A DNA stretch of 64,000 nucleotides. It comes from Thauera sp. JM12B12 (GTDB lineage: Bacteria > Pseudomonadota > Gammaproteobacteria > Burkholderiales > Rhodocyclaceae). Below are positions 14,926 through 23,782 of this stretch, one piece after another (the stretch's first letter is position 1; each line of letters begins with the position of its first letter). The notes under the pieces were generated by a model. That model was not told where the DNA came from. It ran no database searches and saw only the letters and a list, made by a program, of their open reading frames with translations. The stretch covers positions 2,480,001 to 2,544,000 of the forward strand of contig NZ_CP154859.1 of the NCBI RefSeq assembly GCF_039614725.1, read 5' to 3'. Both the position numbers and the translations under genes were made by a program.

Positions 14926-16278
14926 ATGTCCCATACGCCTGAATCCCCCTGCGCCACGCCCGACGTCGATGCCACGCGACGTCGCCTGCTGTTCGGCGCC
15001 TCCGTGCTGCCCGTGGTCGCCGGCAGCGGCCTCGCCGTGGCCACCCAGCCGGCTCGCGCGTCGCTGAAGACCACGGCGCGCATCGTCATCGCCGGCAGCG
15101 GTCTGGGTGGCCTGGCCATTGCCAGCCGCCTGTCGCGCGAGCTCGACGGCGCCAGGATCACGATCATCGACCGCAAGGAAGTCCACAACTACCAGCCCGG
15201 CTACACCCTGGTGGCGACCGGCATCTGGCCGGTCGACAAGGTCAGCGACCGCAACGCCGACCTGGTGCCCGCCGGCGTGGAATGGGTGCGCGAGATGGTG
15301 GCCGAGTTCGACCCCGAGGCCAACGCGGTCGTCACCGACAGCGGCAAGCGCATCGCGTACGACTACCTGGTGGTGGCCACCGGCCTGCATCTGGACTTCG
15401 CCCAGATCGAAGGCATGGACGTCGCCGCCATCGGCACCCACGGCCTGGGCTGCGTCTATCCCAGCCCCGCCGCGGCGGAAGCAACCTGGCAGGCGATGGA
15501 CGCTTTCCGCCAGAAGGGCGGCCAGGCGCTGATGACCTTGCCCGCCACGCCGTTGAAGTGTGCCGGCGCGCCACTGAAGATGACCTTCATGATCGCCGAC
15601 CGCCTGAAGCAGGCCGGCACGCGTACGCGCTCGAAGATCGACTTCCACTCTGCGCTCGGCAACATCTTCAGCGTGCCGCGCATCAACGAAGAGGTCCTGC
15701 GCCGCTGGGCCGAGCTCGACATCCCGGTCACCTTCAACAGCAAGCTCGTCGCGGTGGACGTCGGCGCGCGCCGCGCCACCGTGAGCAGTCCGGAAGGCGA
15801 ACGCACCGAGATCGACTATGACTTCATCCACGTCGTGCCGCCGATGCGCGCGCCCGACCCGGTGAAGAACAGCCCGCTGTCATGGAAGGAAGGCGGCTTC
15901 GCCGCCGGTGGCTGGCTGGAGGTCGACCCCAAGACCCTGCGCCACCGCCGCTTCCCGAACGTGTTCGGGATTGGCGACATCAACGGCACCGGCAAGGGCA
16001 AGACCGCCGCCACGGTCAAGAAGAGCGCGCCGATCGTGGCACAGCACCTCATCGACGTCATCGCGGGTCGCGAGCCCTCGCTGGTTTTCGACGGCTACAC
16101 CTCCTGCCCGCTGCTGCTGCGCGAGGGCTCGGCCCTACTCATCGAGTTCGACTACAACAACAATCTCACGCCCTCCCTGCCGATGATCGATCCGCTCCAG
16201 GACAGCTACTTCGCCTGGGTCATGAAATACCGCCTGCTCAAGCCCGCCTACATGGCGGTGGCCAAGGGTCGGGTCTAG
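14926..16278 (+). CDS. sqr: Sulfide:quinone oxidoreductase with twin-arginine signal
   Basis: A 450-residue FAD flavoprotein. After a Tat signal (TRRRLLFGASVLPVVAG, about residues 17-33) comes the FAD motif IVIAGSGLGGLAIASRLSRE. Cysteines in GLGCVYPS, LKCAGAPLK and YTSCPLLL sit in the places expected for the SQR redox cysteines, and GIGDINGTGKGKTAATVKK is the second FAD contact. The C-terminal amphipathic region resembles the membrane anchor of SQR. SQR oxidises sulfide to polysulfide and reduces quinone. The ATG at 14926 has a ggaaggagag ribosome-binding sequence; an upstream ATG at 14851 lacks one. Export by Tat would place it on the periplasmic face; flavocytochrome c sulfide dehydrogenase is the main alternative family, but no cytochrome partner is adjacent. 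Confidence 0.88.
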   Translation: MSHTPESPCATPDVDATRRRLLFGASVLPVVAGSGLAVATQPARASLKTTARIVIAGSGLGGLAIASRLSRELDGARITIIDRKEVHNYQPGYTLVATGIWPVDKVSDRNADLVPAGVEWVREMVAEFDPEANAVVTDSGKRIAYDYLVVATGLHLDFAQIEGMDVAAIGTHGLGCVYPSPAAAEATWQAMDAFRQKGGQALMTLPATPLKCAGAPLKMTFMIADRLKQAGTRTRSKIDFHSALGNIFSVPRINEEVLRRWAELDIPVTFNSKLVAVDVGARRATVSSPEGERTEIDYDFIHVVPPMRAPDPVKNSPLSWKEGGFAAGGWLEVDPKTLRHRRFPNVFGIGDINGTGKGKTAATVKKSAPIVAQHLIDVIAGREPSLVFDGYTSCPLLLREGSALLIEFDYNNNLTPSLPMIDPLQDSYFAWVMKYRLLKPAYMAVAKGRV

Positions 16279-16289
16279 GGGGATACGAC

Positions 16290-16628
16290 ATGTACGAAAT
16301 CTGGCTGACGCTGAACATCCTCTTCGAACTGGGCCTGCAGTATCTGCCCGTGGTGGTCGCGACCGCCGTGCTGTGGGTGGTGCTGATGGGCGTTGCCGCC
16401 AGCCGCGGCCGCCCGGGCTGGGGCAAGGCGATCAAGCCTGCGGTGGTCGCCTTCGTGGTCGTCACGGCGATCACCTTCTTCATCACACCCGGGCTCACTC
16501 GGTCGTCCTTCGCCAACATGGGCTACTGGGTGGATTGGGCGAACCTCTTCCTCTATGCAGCGGCATTCGGCGGCGTGGCCGCCGCGCTGGTCTGGCCGCT
16601 CGCCGCGATGATGCGCCGTTCTGCCTGA
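16290..16628 (+). CDS. Small membrane protein following sqr, unknown function
   Basis: A 112-residue protein with three hydrophobic segments (about 15-35, 48-65 and 83-105). No catalytic or metal motif is visible. It starts 11 bp after sqr behind a gggggat sequence and is followed by a strong terminator, so it forms a two-gene unit with sqr. I do not recognise the family. A membrane partner or anchor for the exported SQR is a possible role, inferred only from position. Confidence 0.75.
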   Translation: MYEIWLTLNILFELGLQYLPVVVATAVLWVVLMGVAASRGRPGWGKAIKPAVVAFVVVTAITFFITPGLTRSSFANMGYWVDWANLFLYAAAFGGVAAALVWPLAAMMRRSA

Positions 16629-16650
16629 GCCAGCCCCACCGCTGCACGCA

Positions 16651-16689
16651 AGCCCCGCCGCCCGCGCGCCGGGCGACGGGGCTTTCTTT
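16651..16689 (+). terminator. Intrinsic terminator of the sqr operon
   Basis: AGCCCCG...CGCCCG pairs with CGGGCG...CGGGGCT, and the hairpin is followed by TTCTTT. It separates sqr and its small partner from the rhodanese gene. Confidence 0.85.
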
Positions 16690-16711
16690 GTCTGAACCAA
16701 GGAGATCCTCC

Positions 16712-17260
16712 ATGAAACGACTCTTGATCGCCGCCGCACTCGGCTTCGCAGCCCTCACCGCCCAGGCCGCCGACATCGGCATCTCCGCCCAGGAAACCTA
16801 CGCCAAGATCCAGGTCGGCGAACCCAGCGTGCTGTTCATCGACGTACGCGACCCGGTCGAGATCATGTTCGTCGGCTTCAGCGACGTCGTGCATGCGAAC
16901 ATCCCCTACCTGATGGTCGACCGCACGCAGTGGAACGCCGAGCGCGGGGTGTTCAGGCTCTACCAGAACCCCGACTTCGTCGCCCAGGTCAAGGCCGAGC
17001 TGGAAAAGCGCGGCATGGGCATGGACGCCGAGATCATCACGATGTGCCGTTCGGGCAGCGAGCGCGGCGAGCCGAGCGCAGACTTCCTGCGCAAGAATGG
17101 CTTTCCGAATGCACGCTTCGTCATCGACGGTTTCCAGGGCGCGGCGATCAAGGACGGCCCGCAGGCCGGCTTCCGCTTGAAGAACGGCTGGCAGAACAGC
17201 GGCCTGCCGTGGTCCGCGAAGATGAATCCGGAAAAGATCTACCGTACCGACCAGCGCTGA
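16712..17260 (+). CDS. Periplasmic rhodanese-domain protein
   Basis: A 182-residue protein with a Sec signal peptide (1-19, cleavage after AQA) and one rhodanese domain. The active-site loop is CRSGSERG with the catalytic Cys near residue 112; VLFIDVRDPVEIMFVG is the first conserved strand. Single-domain rhodaneses move sulfane sulfur through a Cys persulfide. An aaggag ribosome-binding sequence precedes the ATG. Position after sqr suggests it accepts sulfane sulfur made by SQR in the periplasm; that is inference. Confidence 0.87.
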   Translation: MKRLLIAAALGFAALTAQAADIGISAQETYAKIQVGEPSVLFIDVRDPVEIMFVGFSDVVHANIPYLMVDRTQWNAERGVFRLYQNPDFVAQVKAELEKRGMGMDAEIITMCRSGSERGEPSADFLRKNGFPNARFVIDGFQGAAIKDGPQAGFRLKNGWQNSGLPWSAKMNPEKIYRTDQR

Positions 17261-17461
17261 ACCCGGGATGGGCCGGCTGCGAGGGCCCGCGCGCACGATG
17301 CCGGCGCCTCCGGCCCAGAGCCCGCGGCGCCGCTTAAGGGATTCTTAGCATTCCGGCAGCGCCTTTTTAGCAACGCGTCGCGCATGCGGTCGCCACACTG
17401 CAGGTGCTCGCGCTGGACAGCCGTCCAGCCGGGGGCATCAACCTGCAGGAGACGACAGACC

Positions 17462-17953
17462 ATGAAACGAGCGCGCCCTTCCATCCTCGCCGCAACCCTC
17501 ATCCTCGCCAGCACGGCGCCGGCGGCCCTTGCCGGCGACACCGACCCGGAGCAGGCGATGATCGAGCGCGGCCGCTACATCGCCCGCATCGCCGGCTGCA
17601 ACGACTGCCACACGCCGAACTATGCGATGACCGGCGGCGCGGTACCCGAGCAGCAGTGGCTCACCGGTGATCGCCTGGGCTGGCGCGGCCCCTGGGGCAC
17701 GACCTACCCGACGAACCTGCGGCTGTCGGTCAGCCGCGTCGACGAGGACAGCTGGGTGCGCAACGCGCGCACGGCAAGTGCTCGCCCACCCATGCCGTGG
17801 TTCGCGCTGCGCGACATGGACGAGCGCGACCTGCGCGCGTTCTACCGCTTCGTGCGCGCGCTCGGTCCGGCAGGCGAACCGGCCCCCGCCTACCTTCCTC
17901 CCGGGGTGCAGCCGCAGGGCGTCGCGATCGTGTTCCCGGCAGCACCCGAGTAG
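17462..17953 (+). CDS. Periplasmic monohaem cytochrome c
   Basis: A 163-residue protein with a signal peptide (1-24, cleavage after ALA) and one haem motif, CNDCH, near residue 46. Preceding residues (ERGRYIARIAGCNDCHTPNY) are like those in the cytochrome c subunits of alcohol and aldehyde dehydrogenases. A methionine in the segment PPMPWFALRDMDERDLRAFY is a likely axial ligand. It lies 201 bp after the rhodanese gene, a gap in which I see no promoter or terminator I can support. It may carry electrons for periplasmic sulfur oxidation. Confidence 0.85.
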   Translation: MKRARPSILAATLILASTAPAALAGDTDPEQAMIERGRYIARIAGCNDCHTPNYAMTGGAVPEQQWLTGDRLGWRGPWGTTYPTNLRLSVSRVDEDSWVRNARTASARPPMPWFALRDMDERDLRAFYRFVRALGPAGEPAPAYLPPGVQPQGVAIVFPAAPE

Positions 17954-18023
17954 GGGCCCCGCCCGTATGTGGCCTGGGTGGAAAGCTTGAGATCCGGTCC
18001 AGGGTGTCTATGCTCAAGGCACC

Positions 18024-18515
18024 ATGGACCACACCGATCCGCCTTTGCTCGATGACGAGCTCGCCGCGTTCGTCTGTCGCGAGGTCTCGATTACCGTCGC
18101 GAGCTGCGACGACGATCGGATTCCTCACCTCGCCCGCGGCACCGGCTGTCGCATCTCGCCCGACCGGCGCCAGCTCACCGTGCTGCTGGCCGCGCCTGCG
18201 GCAGCCGAGGTGCTCGCCGACGTCCGCGGCAGCGGGCGCGTCGCGGTCGTCTTCAGCCTGCCGGCGACGCACCGCACCCTGCAGCTAAAGGGTGTCGACG
18301 CCGTCGTCGTCAGCGCGGCACCCAGCGACGCGGAACACGCCGCCCGCCACGCCGACGCCTTCGCCAGCGGCCTCGAGCTGCTCGGCTATTCAGCGGCGGT
18401 GATCCGCAGCGTGCTCCAGGCCGCGCCCGCTGAACTCGTCGCGATCCGCTTCACACCGAGCTTCGGCAGCCTGCAGACACCCGGCCCCGAAGCCGGGCAG
18501 GCACTGCGCGCATGA
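18024..18515 (+). CDS. Pyridoxamine 5'-phosphate oxidase-fold (FMN split-barrel) family protein
   Basis: A 163-residue cytosolic protein without signal peptide. The order of segments (ITVASCDDDRIPHLARGTGC, RRQLTVLLA, VAVVFSLPATHRTLQLKG) fits the split beta-barrel of pyridoxamine-phosphate-oxidase-like flavoproteins. The final ATGA overlaps the start of the next gene, which opens with a similar domain, so the two are coupled. The reaction is unknown. Confidence 0.65.
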   Translation: MDHTDPPLLDDELAAFVCREVSITVASCDDDRIPHLARGTGCRISPDRRQLTVLLAAPAAAEVLADVRGSGRVAVVFSLPATHRTLQLKGVDAVVVSAAPSDAEHAARHADAFASGLELLGYSAAVIRSVLQAAPAELVAIRFTPSFGSLQTPGPEAGQALRA

Positions 18516-19867
18516 AGCTCAAGCTCGATGCCATCCGCGGCTGCCTCGACGGTGCCATCCCGGGAACGATCGCCACCTGCTCGGCGGACGGCGTGCCCAA
18601 TGCGGCGTATCTCTCCCAGGTGCAGTACGTGGACGCCGACCATGTCGCCCTGTCCTGGCAGTTCTTCAACACCACCCGCCGCAACATCCTGGCCAATCCT
18701 TTCGCGCGCGTCGCCCTCATCGACCCGCTGACGGCGGCGCACTACCGGCTCTTGCTGCGCTACCGGCGCACCGAGGAAGAAGGACCGCTGTTCGAGATCA
18801 TGAGGGCGAAACTGGCCGGGATCGCCTCGCACACCGGCATGGCCGGCGTCTTCCGCCTGCTCGGCGCCGACGTCTATCGCGTGCTCGAGATCGTCCAGGT
18901 CCCCGGCGCCACCCTGCCGCCCCCGCCGCCTCGCGCCAACCTGCTCGCCGCGCTGCGCGCCAGCGTCGAGGAGCTCTGCCTGTGCAGCGAACTGGATGGC
19001 CTGCTGGCGCAAACCCTCGACTGCCTGGAGCGCCACTTCGACATCCACCACGCGATGATCCTGATGCTCGATTCTTCGGCCGGTCGGCTCTACACCGTCG
19101 CCAGCAAGGGCTACGACGCCTCCGGCATCGGCTCCGAGATTGCCCTTGGCGACGGAGTGATCGGCGTCGCGGCGCGCGAGCGCACCCCGATCCGGATCGG
19201 CCATTTCGCCGCCGATTACAGCTACGGCAAGGCGATCCGCGACAACCTCGAGCGTAGCGGCCAGGCGGCCAGCATGGACACCGAGATTCCCCTGCCCGGC
19301 CTGCCGCGCGCGAACAGCCAGCTCGCGGTCCCGATCCGCACCGGCCAGCGCGTGCTTGGCGTGCTCTATGTCGAGAGCGCGCAGGAGCAGCGCTTCAGCT
19401 ACGACGACGAGGACGTCATGGTGTCGCTGGCGGGCGGCCTGGGTGCGGCGATGCAGTTGCTGCATCACGGTACGCAGGATCACTGCGATGAAAACCGGGG
19501 CACTGCCCACCTGCCGCCCGCCGCGCCGACCGGCCCACCGCTGCAGGTCCGCCATTTTGGCGAGAACGACAGCATCTTCCTCGACGCGGAATACCTGATC
19601 AAGGGCGTTGCCGGATCGATCCTGTGGACGCTGCTGCGCGACCACGCCGAAACAGGCCGTACCGCGTTCAGCAACCGCGAGTTGCGGCTCGACCCCCGCA
19701 TCCGCCTGCCCGACATCAGCGACAACCTCGAGGCCAGGCTGATCCTGCTCAGCCGCCGGCTGGTCGAACGCAAGGTGCCGATCCGCATCGAGAAGACGTC
19801 CCGCGGCTGCTTCGCGCTGCGCGTGGAACGCCCGCTCCAGCTCAGCCACGTGCCCGCCCCCGGCTGA
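18512..19867 (+). CDS. PNPOx-like domain fused to a GAF domain, possible sensor
   Basis: A 451-residue protein. Residues 1-135 are a pyridoxamine-phosphate-oxidase-like FMN domain (GTIATCSADGVPNAAYLSQVQYV). Residues about 155-310 are a GAF domain (HHAMILMLDSSAGRLYTVAS, ALGDGVIGVAARERTPIRIG, QLAVPIRTGQRVLGVLYVES). The last 105 residues contain a helix-rich, basic domain (ILWTLLRDHAETGRTAFSNR) that may be a winged helix. No kinase or cyclase domain is present. Small-ligand or flavin-redox sensing is a plausible role. The start overlaps the end of the preceding related gene by four bases. Confidence 0.72.
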   Translation: MKLKLDAIRGCLDGAIPGTIATCSADGVPNAAYLSQVQYVDADHVALSWQFFNTTRRNILANPFARVALIDPLTAAHYRLLLRYRRTEEEGPLFEIMRAKLAGIASHTGMAGVFRLLGADVYRVLEIVQVPGATLPPPPPRANLLAALRASVEELCLCSELDGLLAQTLDCLERHFDIHHAMILMLDSSAGRLYTVASKGYDASGIGSEIALGDGVIGVAARERTPIRIGHFAADYSYGKAIRDNLERSGQAASMDTEIPLPGLPRANSQLAVPIRTGQRVLGVLYVESAQEQRFSYDDEDVMVSLAGGLGAAMQLLHHGTQDHCDENRGTAHLPPAAPTGPPLQVRHFGENDSIFLDAEYLIKGVAGSILWTLLRDHAETGRTAFSNRELRLDPRIRLPDISDNLEARLILLSRRLVERKVPIRIEKTSRGCFALRVERPLQLSHVPAPG

Positions 19868-19982
19868 AGCACGGCTGCTTGGCGGCACGCGGCGCCGCTG
19901 GGTTAAACTCGGCGCCCTGCAAACGCGCGCCCGCTCGGCATTCGCCCGCCGCGCCCAGCCACCGAACCCGATGGAGTCACCC

Positions 19983-20423
19983 ATGAGCCTGCTCGCCCAA
20001 CTGAAAAAGGATTCCCTCCTCGCCCGCAAGGCCGCCGACAGCGTGCGCGCCACCCTGTTGTCCACGCTGATCGCCGAGGCCGAGATGGTCGGCAAGAACG
20101 CCGGCAACCGCGAGAGCAGCGATGACGAGGTTCAGCAGACCATTCGCAAGTTCCTGAAGAACAACCAGGAGGCGGTGGCGGTGATCAAGGATGCCGACCG
20201 CCTCGCGGTGCTCGCGCAGGAATCGGCGATCCTGACGTCCTACCTGCCGCCGATGGCGAGCGAAGCCGAGGTGAAGGCCTTCATCGCCGACACCGTCGCC
20301 GGCCTGGCCGACCGCTCGCCGAAACAGATGGGCGCAGTGATGGGCGCGCTGAAAGGGAAGTTCGGCACCAGCTTCGACGCCAAGCAGGCGAATGCCTGGG
20401 TGAAGGAAGCGCTCGCCGGCTGA
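19983..20423 (+). CDS. yqeY: GatB/YqeY domain protein
   Basis: A 146-residue protein matching the YqeY family in length. It has the family's N-terminal MSLLAQLKKD-like start, the QTIRKFLKNNQEAV helix and the C-terminal segment LADRSPKQMGAVMGALK. The family shares the tail domain of the amidotransferase subunit GatB; its role outside that is not firmly known. The ATG at 19983 follows a ggag sequence. It is convergent with uvrC across a 33-bp palindrome. Confidence 0.92.
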   Translation: MSLLAQLKKDSLLARKAADSVRATLLSTLIAEAEMVGKNAGNRESSDDEVQQTIRKFLKNNQEAVAVIKDADRLAVLAQESAILTSYLPPMASEAEVKAFIADTVAGLADRSPKQMGAVMGALKGKFGTSFDAKQANAWVKEALAG

Positions 20424-20445
20424 TCGCCCCGGCGGGGATCAGGAT

Positions 20446-20478
20446 GAAGATCAATGGGGTCAGACCCCATTGATCTTC
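20446..20478. repeat. 33-bp perfect palindrome between yqeY and uvrC
   Basis: Arms of 16 bp (GAAGATCAATGGGGTC and its complement) flank a single A. It contains the GGGGTC-A-GACCCC core that I recall as common in betaproteobacterial intergenic DNA, often as a REP-like element. It overlaps two bases of the uvrC stop codon. As RNA it can form a long stem in either direction and could be a bidirectional 3'-end element. Confidence 0.85.
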
Positions 20479-22300
20479 AGCGCAGTGCGGCGTGGATCTG
20501 CTCGGCGAGTTTCCGGCTGACGCCTTCGACCCGGCACAGGTCCTCGACCGTGGCCTCGCGCACCCCGTCCAGTCCGCCGAAGGCGGCGAGCAGATTGCGG
20601 CGGCGCGAGGGGCCGACGCCCGGGATGTCCTCCAGTTTCGAGCCCACCCGCGCCTTGCCGCGCTTGGCGCGGTGGCCGGTGATGGCGAAACGGTGGGCCT
20701 CGTCGCGGATCTCGACGATCAGGTGCAGGGCGGCCGACTCGCCGCCGAGCGCAAGCCCCTCGCGGCCGTCGGGGAAGATAAGGGTCTCCAGCCCCGCCTT
20801 GCGCCCTTCACCCTTGGCCACGCCCACCATCGCCACCGACTCCAGGCCGACCTCGGCGAGGATCGCGCGCGCCGCACTCACCTGGCCCTTGCCGCCGTCG
20901 ATCAGGATCAGGTCGGGGCACACGCCCTCGCCCGCGGCAACCTTGCCGTAGCGGCGCTCGAGCGCCTGGCGCATCGCCGCGAAATCGTCGCCGCCGGTGA
21001 TGCCGGTGATGTTGTAGCGGCGGTACTCGGCACGCTTCATGGCGCCGGCCTCGCACACGACGCAGGAGGCCACCGTGGCCTCGCCCATGGTGTGGCTGAT
21101 GTCGAAGCACTCGATGCGCTGCGGGGCTTCGTCCATGTCGAGCGCCTGACGCAGTGCTTCCAGACGCTGTTCGATGCGGCCGGTGTCGCGCGCGCGCGCC
21201 TGGATGGCCAGGCGCGCGTTCTTCTCGGCCATCTCCATCCACGCCTTCTCGGCTTCGAAGCGCGGTGACACCACGCCCGGCGGCCGCTCGGTGAGCTCGG
21301 CGAGGGTCTCCTTCACCGCATCGGGCAGCAGGTTGACCAGGATGCGCGCCGGGATCGGGTGCTGGCTGTAGTGCTGCTCGACGAAGGCGAGCAGGCTGTC
21401 CATCGCCCCCGATACCGCCGCGCCGCTGGGGAACTGCGGGCGGTCGCCGAGGTGGCGGCCGCCGCGCACCATGGCGATGTTCACGCAGGTCAGGCCGTCT
21501 TCCTCGATCGCGGCGAGCACGTCGACGTCCTCGTCCTTGCGGCTGTCGACGAACTGCTTGTGCAGCACCGCCTGCAGCACGCGCACCTGGTCGCGGCAGG
21601 CGGCGGCCTCCTCGAAGGCGAGGCGCTCGGCGGCCGCCTGCATGCGGTTCGTCAGGTCGTCGATGACCTCGCTCGCCTGGCCGTCGAGGAAGCGGGTGGC
21701 GAGCTTCACGTCCGCGGCATAGGCCTCGGGTTCGATCAGGCCGACGCAGGGCGCGGTGCAGCGCTTGATCTGGTGCAGCAGGCAGGGGCGCGAGCGGTTG
21801 GCGAAGACGGTGTTCTCGCAGGTGCGCAACTGGAAGGTCTTCTGCAGCAGGTGGATGCTCTCGCGCACCGCCCAGGCGTTGGGAAAGGGGCCGAAGTAGC
21901 GCGCGCCCTTGGTGAAGGCGCCGCGGTGGTATGCCAGGCGGGGGAACGCGTCGGCGGAGAGCTCGATGTAGGGGTAGGTCTTGTCGTCGCGGAAGAGGAT
22001 GTTGTAGCGCGGCGCCAGGCTCTTGATGAGGTTGTTCTCGAGGATCAGGGCCTCGGCCTCGCTGCGCGTGGCGGTGATGTCCACGCGCAGCACCTGGGCC
22101 ACCATCATCGCGATGCGCGGGCTGGAGACGGTCTTCTGGAAATAGCTGGAGACGCGGCGCTTGAGGTTCTTGGCCTTGCCGACGTAGAGCACCTTGTCGT
22201 CGGCGCCGATCATGCGATAGACGCCGGGCTCCTCGGTGAGGGTGCGCAGGAAGGGCTTGGGGTCGAAGGCCTGGGCGTCGGTTGGCTGTGGGTCGGTCAT
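20477..22300 (-). CDS. uvrC: Excinuclease ABC subunit C
   Basis: A 607-residue protein with the GIY-YIG nuclease domain at the N-terminus (EEPGVYRMIGADDKVLYVGK), a Cys cluster (CENTVFANRSRPCLLHQIKRC), a UvrB-contact motif near residue 215, the RNase H-like endonuclease domain (ECFDISHTMGEATVASCVV) and tandem helix-hairpin-helix motifs at the end (LEDIPGVGPSRRRNLLAAFG). It makes both incisions in nucleotide-excision repair with UvrB. The start at 22300 matches the usual N-terminus; another in-frame ATG at 22318 and an open frame to 22336 exist. Its partner uvrB is at 50646. Confidence 0.96.
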   Translation of the reverse strand: MTDPQPTDAQAFDPKPFLRTLTEEPGVYRMIGADDKVLYVGKAKNLKRRVSSYFQKTVSSPRIAMMVAQVLRVDITATRSEAEALILENNLIKSLAPRYNILFRDDKTYPYIELSADAFPRLAYHRGAFTKGARYFGPFPNAWAVRESIHLLQKTFQLRTCENTVFANRSRPCLLHQIKRCTAPCVGLIEPEAYAADVKLATRFLDGQASEVIDDLTNRMQAAAERLAFEEAAACRDQVRVLQAVLHKQFVDSRKDEDVDVLAAIEEDGLTCVNIAMVRGGRHLGDRPQFPSGAAVSGAMDSLLAFVEQHYSQHPIPARILVNLLPDAVKETLAELTERPPGVVSPRFEAEKAWMEMAEKNARLAIQARARDTGRIEQRLEALRQALDMDEAPQRIECFDISHTMGEATVASCVVCEAGAMKRAEYRRYNITGITGGDDFAAMRQALERRYGKVAAGEGVCPDLILIDGGKGQVSAARAILAEVGLESVAMVGVAKGEGRKAGLETLIFPDGREGLALGGESAALHLIVEIRDEAHRFAITGHRAKRGKARVGSKLEDIPGVGPSRRRNLLAAFGGLDGVREATVEDLCRVEGVSRKLAEQIHAALR

Positions 22301-22617
22301 GCGCTTGCTCTGCGTCATTCGAAGCCATCGCGTCACTTGGCGAGGGCTTCAGGTGCGTTCGGGGTGCGGGGGTTGGGATAAACCATCGCTTATCTGGAGC
22401 GGACGCGGGGCATTCCTTCCATGCTTCCGTGGGCTGCGGAACTCGCTCGATTCCTCGCTCGGACAATCCTCGCCCATTCCAGGAGCGCCCCACCTCCACT
22501 CCAGCGCTGTCGAGGCTCGACCGGTGGTGTCGCCCGTGGCGATCAACACGGTCGGACGAGGATCGGCGCGTTGCGGTAGGGAGTCGTTCCGCAGGGCTGA
22601 TGGTGCCCGCTCGCTGA
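22301..22617. other. Non-coding gap between nagZ and uvrC
   Basis: This 317-bp stretch has no convincing gene on either strand. It must hold the uvrC promoter, but I cannot point to a good -35/-10 pair. Open frames in it have codon use unlike the neighbours. Confidence 0.5.
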
Positions 22618-23763
22618 TTATCCGTGCTTGCTCAGGTCCTCGCTGCGTTGCTCGCCGATGGTGGCTGCGGTCATGGTCGGCGCGGTACCGGTGTCGTCGG
22701 GGATGGCTGCGATCCGTTCGCGGGCCTGGACGTAGGCGGCGTGGAGTTCGAGCACGAAGGGGTCGGCGAGCCAGGCGGGCTGCGGGGCGGAAGGCACGAT
22801 CGCAGCGAGCCTGGCGAGATTGTCCGGCTCGGGCGCGGGCGCCCAGCGGTCGAGCAGCTCGGCGGCGAGATCCGGGCGGTTGCACACCAGCAGCATGTCG
22901 CAGCCGGCGGCGTACGCGGCCTTGGCGCGGCCCACGATGTCGCCGGCGACGCGCGCGCCTTCCATGTTGAGGTCATCGCTGAAGATCACGCCCTTGAAGC
23001 CGAGCCGGCCACGCAGCACGTCCTTGAGCCAGAACGGCGAGAAGCCTGCCGGCTGCGGTTCGGGGCTGGGGTCGGCGTTGGGGTAGATGACGTGCGCGGG
23101 CATCACGCCGGCGAGCTGGCGGCCGAGGCGGTGGCGGTAGGGGGCGACGTCCTCGTTCCACACCGTGTCGAAGTCGCGCTCGTCGACCGGTACGTCGTGA
23201 TGCGAATCGGCTTCGACGAAGCCGTGGCCGGGAAAGTGCTTGCCGACCGCGCCCATGCCCGCCTCCGCCATGCCGGCGACCAGCGCCTGGGCGAGCGCGG
23301 CGACGGCCTGCGGGTCACGGTGGAAGGCGCGATTGCCGATCGCGCGGCAGCAGCCGTAATCCAGATCCAGCACCGGGGCGAAGCTGAGGTCCACGCCGTG
23401 CGCGCGCAGCTCGGCCGCGAGCACGAAGCCGGTGGCGCGCGCGGCGTCGAGCGCGGCGAGATGATCCTGTTCCCACAGCGCGCCCAGGCTGCGCATCGAC
23501 GGCAGGCGGGTGAAGCCGTCGCTGCGGAAGCGCTGCACCCTGCCGCCTTCGTGGTCGACCGCGATGATCAGCGCCGGGTCGCGCAGTGCGCGGATCTCGG
23601 CCGTGAGCGCGCGGAGTTGATCGGAGCCGGTGAAGTTGCGCGCGAACAGGATGACCCCGCCGACCAGCGGGTCGAGCAGGCGCTCGCGTTCCTCCTCGGT
23701 CAGCGCGGTGCCGGCGACGTCGATCATGACGGGGCCGCGCGGGCGGCCGATGGGCGAATTCAT
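22618..23763 (-). CDS. nagZ: Beta-N-acetylhexosaminidase
   Basis: A 381-residue glycoside hydrolase family 3 enzyme. It has the signature KHFPGHGFVEADSHHDVP (catalytic His on the flexible loop) and the nucleophile Asp in GVIFSDDLNMEGA. NagZ removes N-acetylglucosamine from muropeptides in peptidoglycan recycling, in the cytosol. An AGGAG sequence upstream decides for the ATG at 23763 over an open frame extending to 23805. It is the last gene of the lepA...nagZ run and starts 19 bp after acpS. Confidence 0.94.
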   Translation of the reverse strand: MNSPIGRPRGPVMIDVAGTALTEEERERLLDPLVGGVILFARNFTGSDQLRALTAEIRALRDPALIIAVDHEGGRVQRFRSDGFTRLPSMRSLGALWEQDHLAALDAARATGFVLAAELRAHGVDLSFAPVLDLDYGCCRAIGNRAFHRDPQAVAALAQALVAGMAEAGMGAVGKHFPGHGFVEADSHHDVPVDERDFDTVWNEDVAPYRHRLGRQLAGVMPAHVIYPNADPSPEPQPAGFSPFWLKDVLRGRLGFKGVIFSDDLNMEGARVAGDIVGRAKAAYAAGCDMLLVCNRPDLAAELLDRWAPAPEPDNLARLAAIVPSAPQPAWLADPFVLELHAAYVQARERIAAIPDDTGTAPTMTAATIGEQRSEDLSKHG

Positions 23764-23782
23764 GGGTTGGAAGCTCCTGGGC

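Noticed and set aside
14851..14926. ATG at 14851 as the sqr start
   Set aside because: It lacks a ribosome-binding site and would put 25 residues before the Tat signal, while the ATG at 14926 has a strong one.
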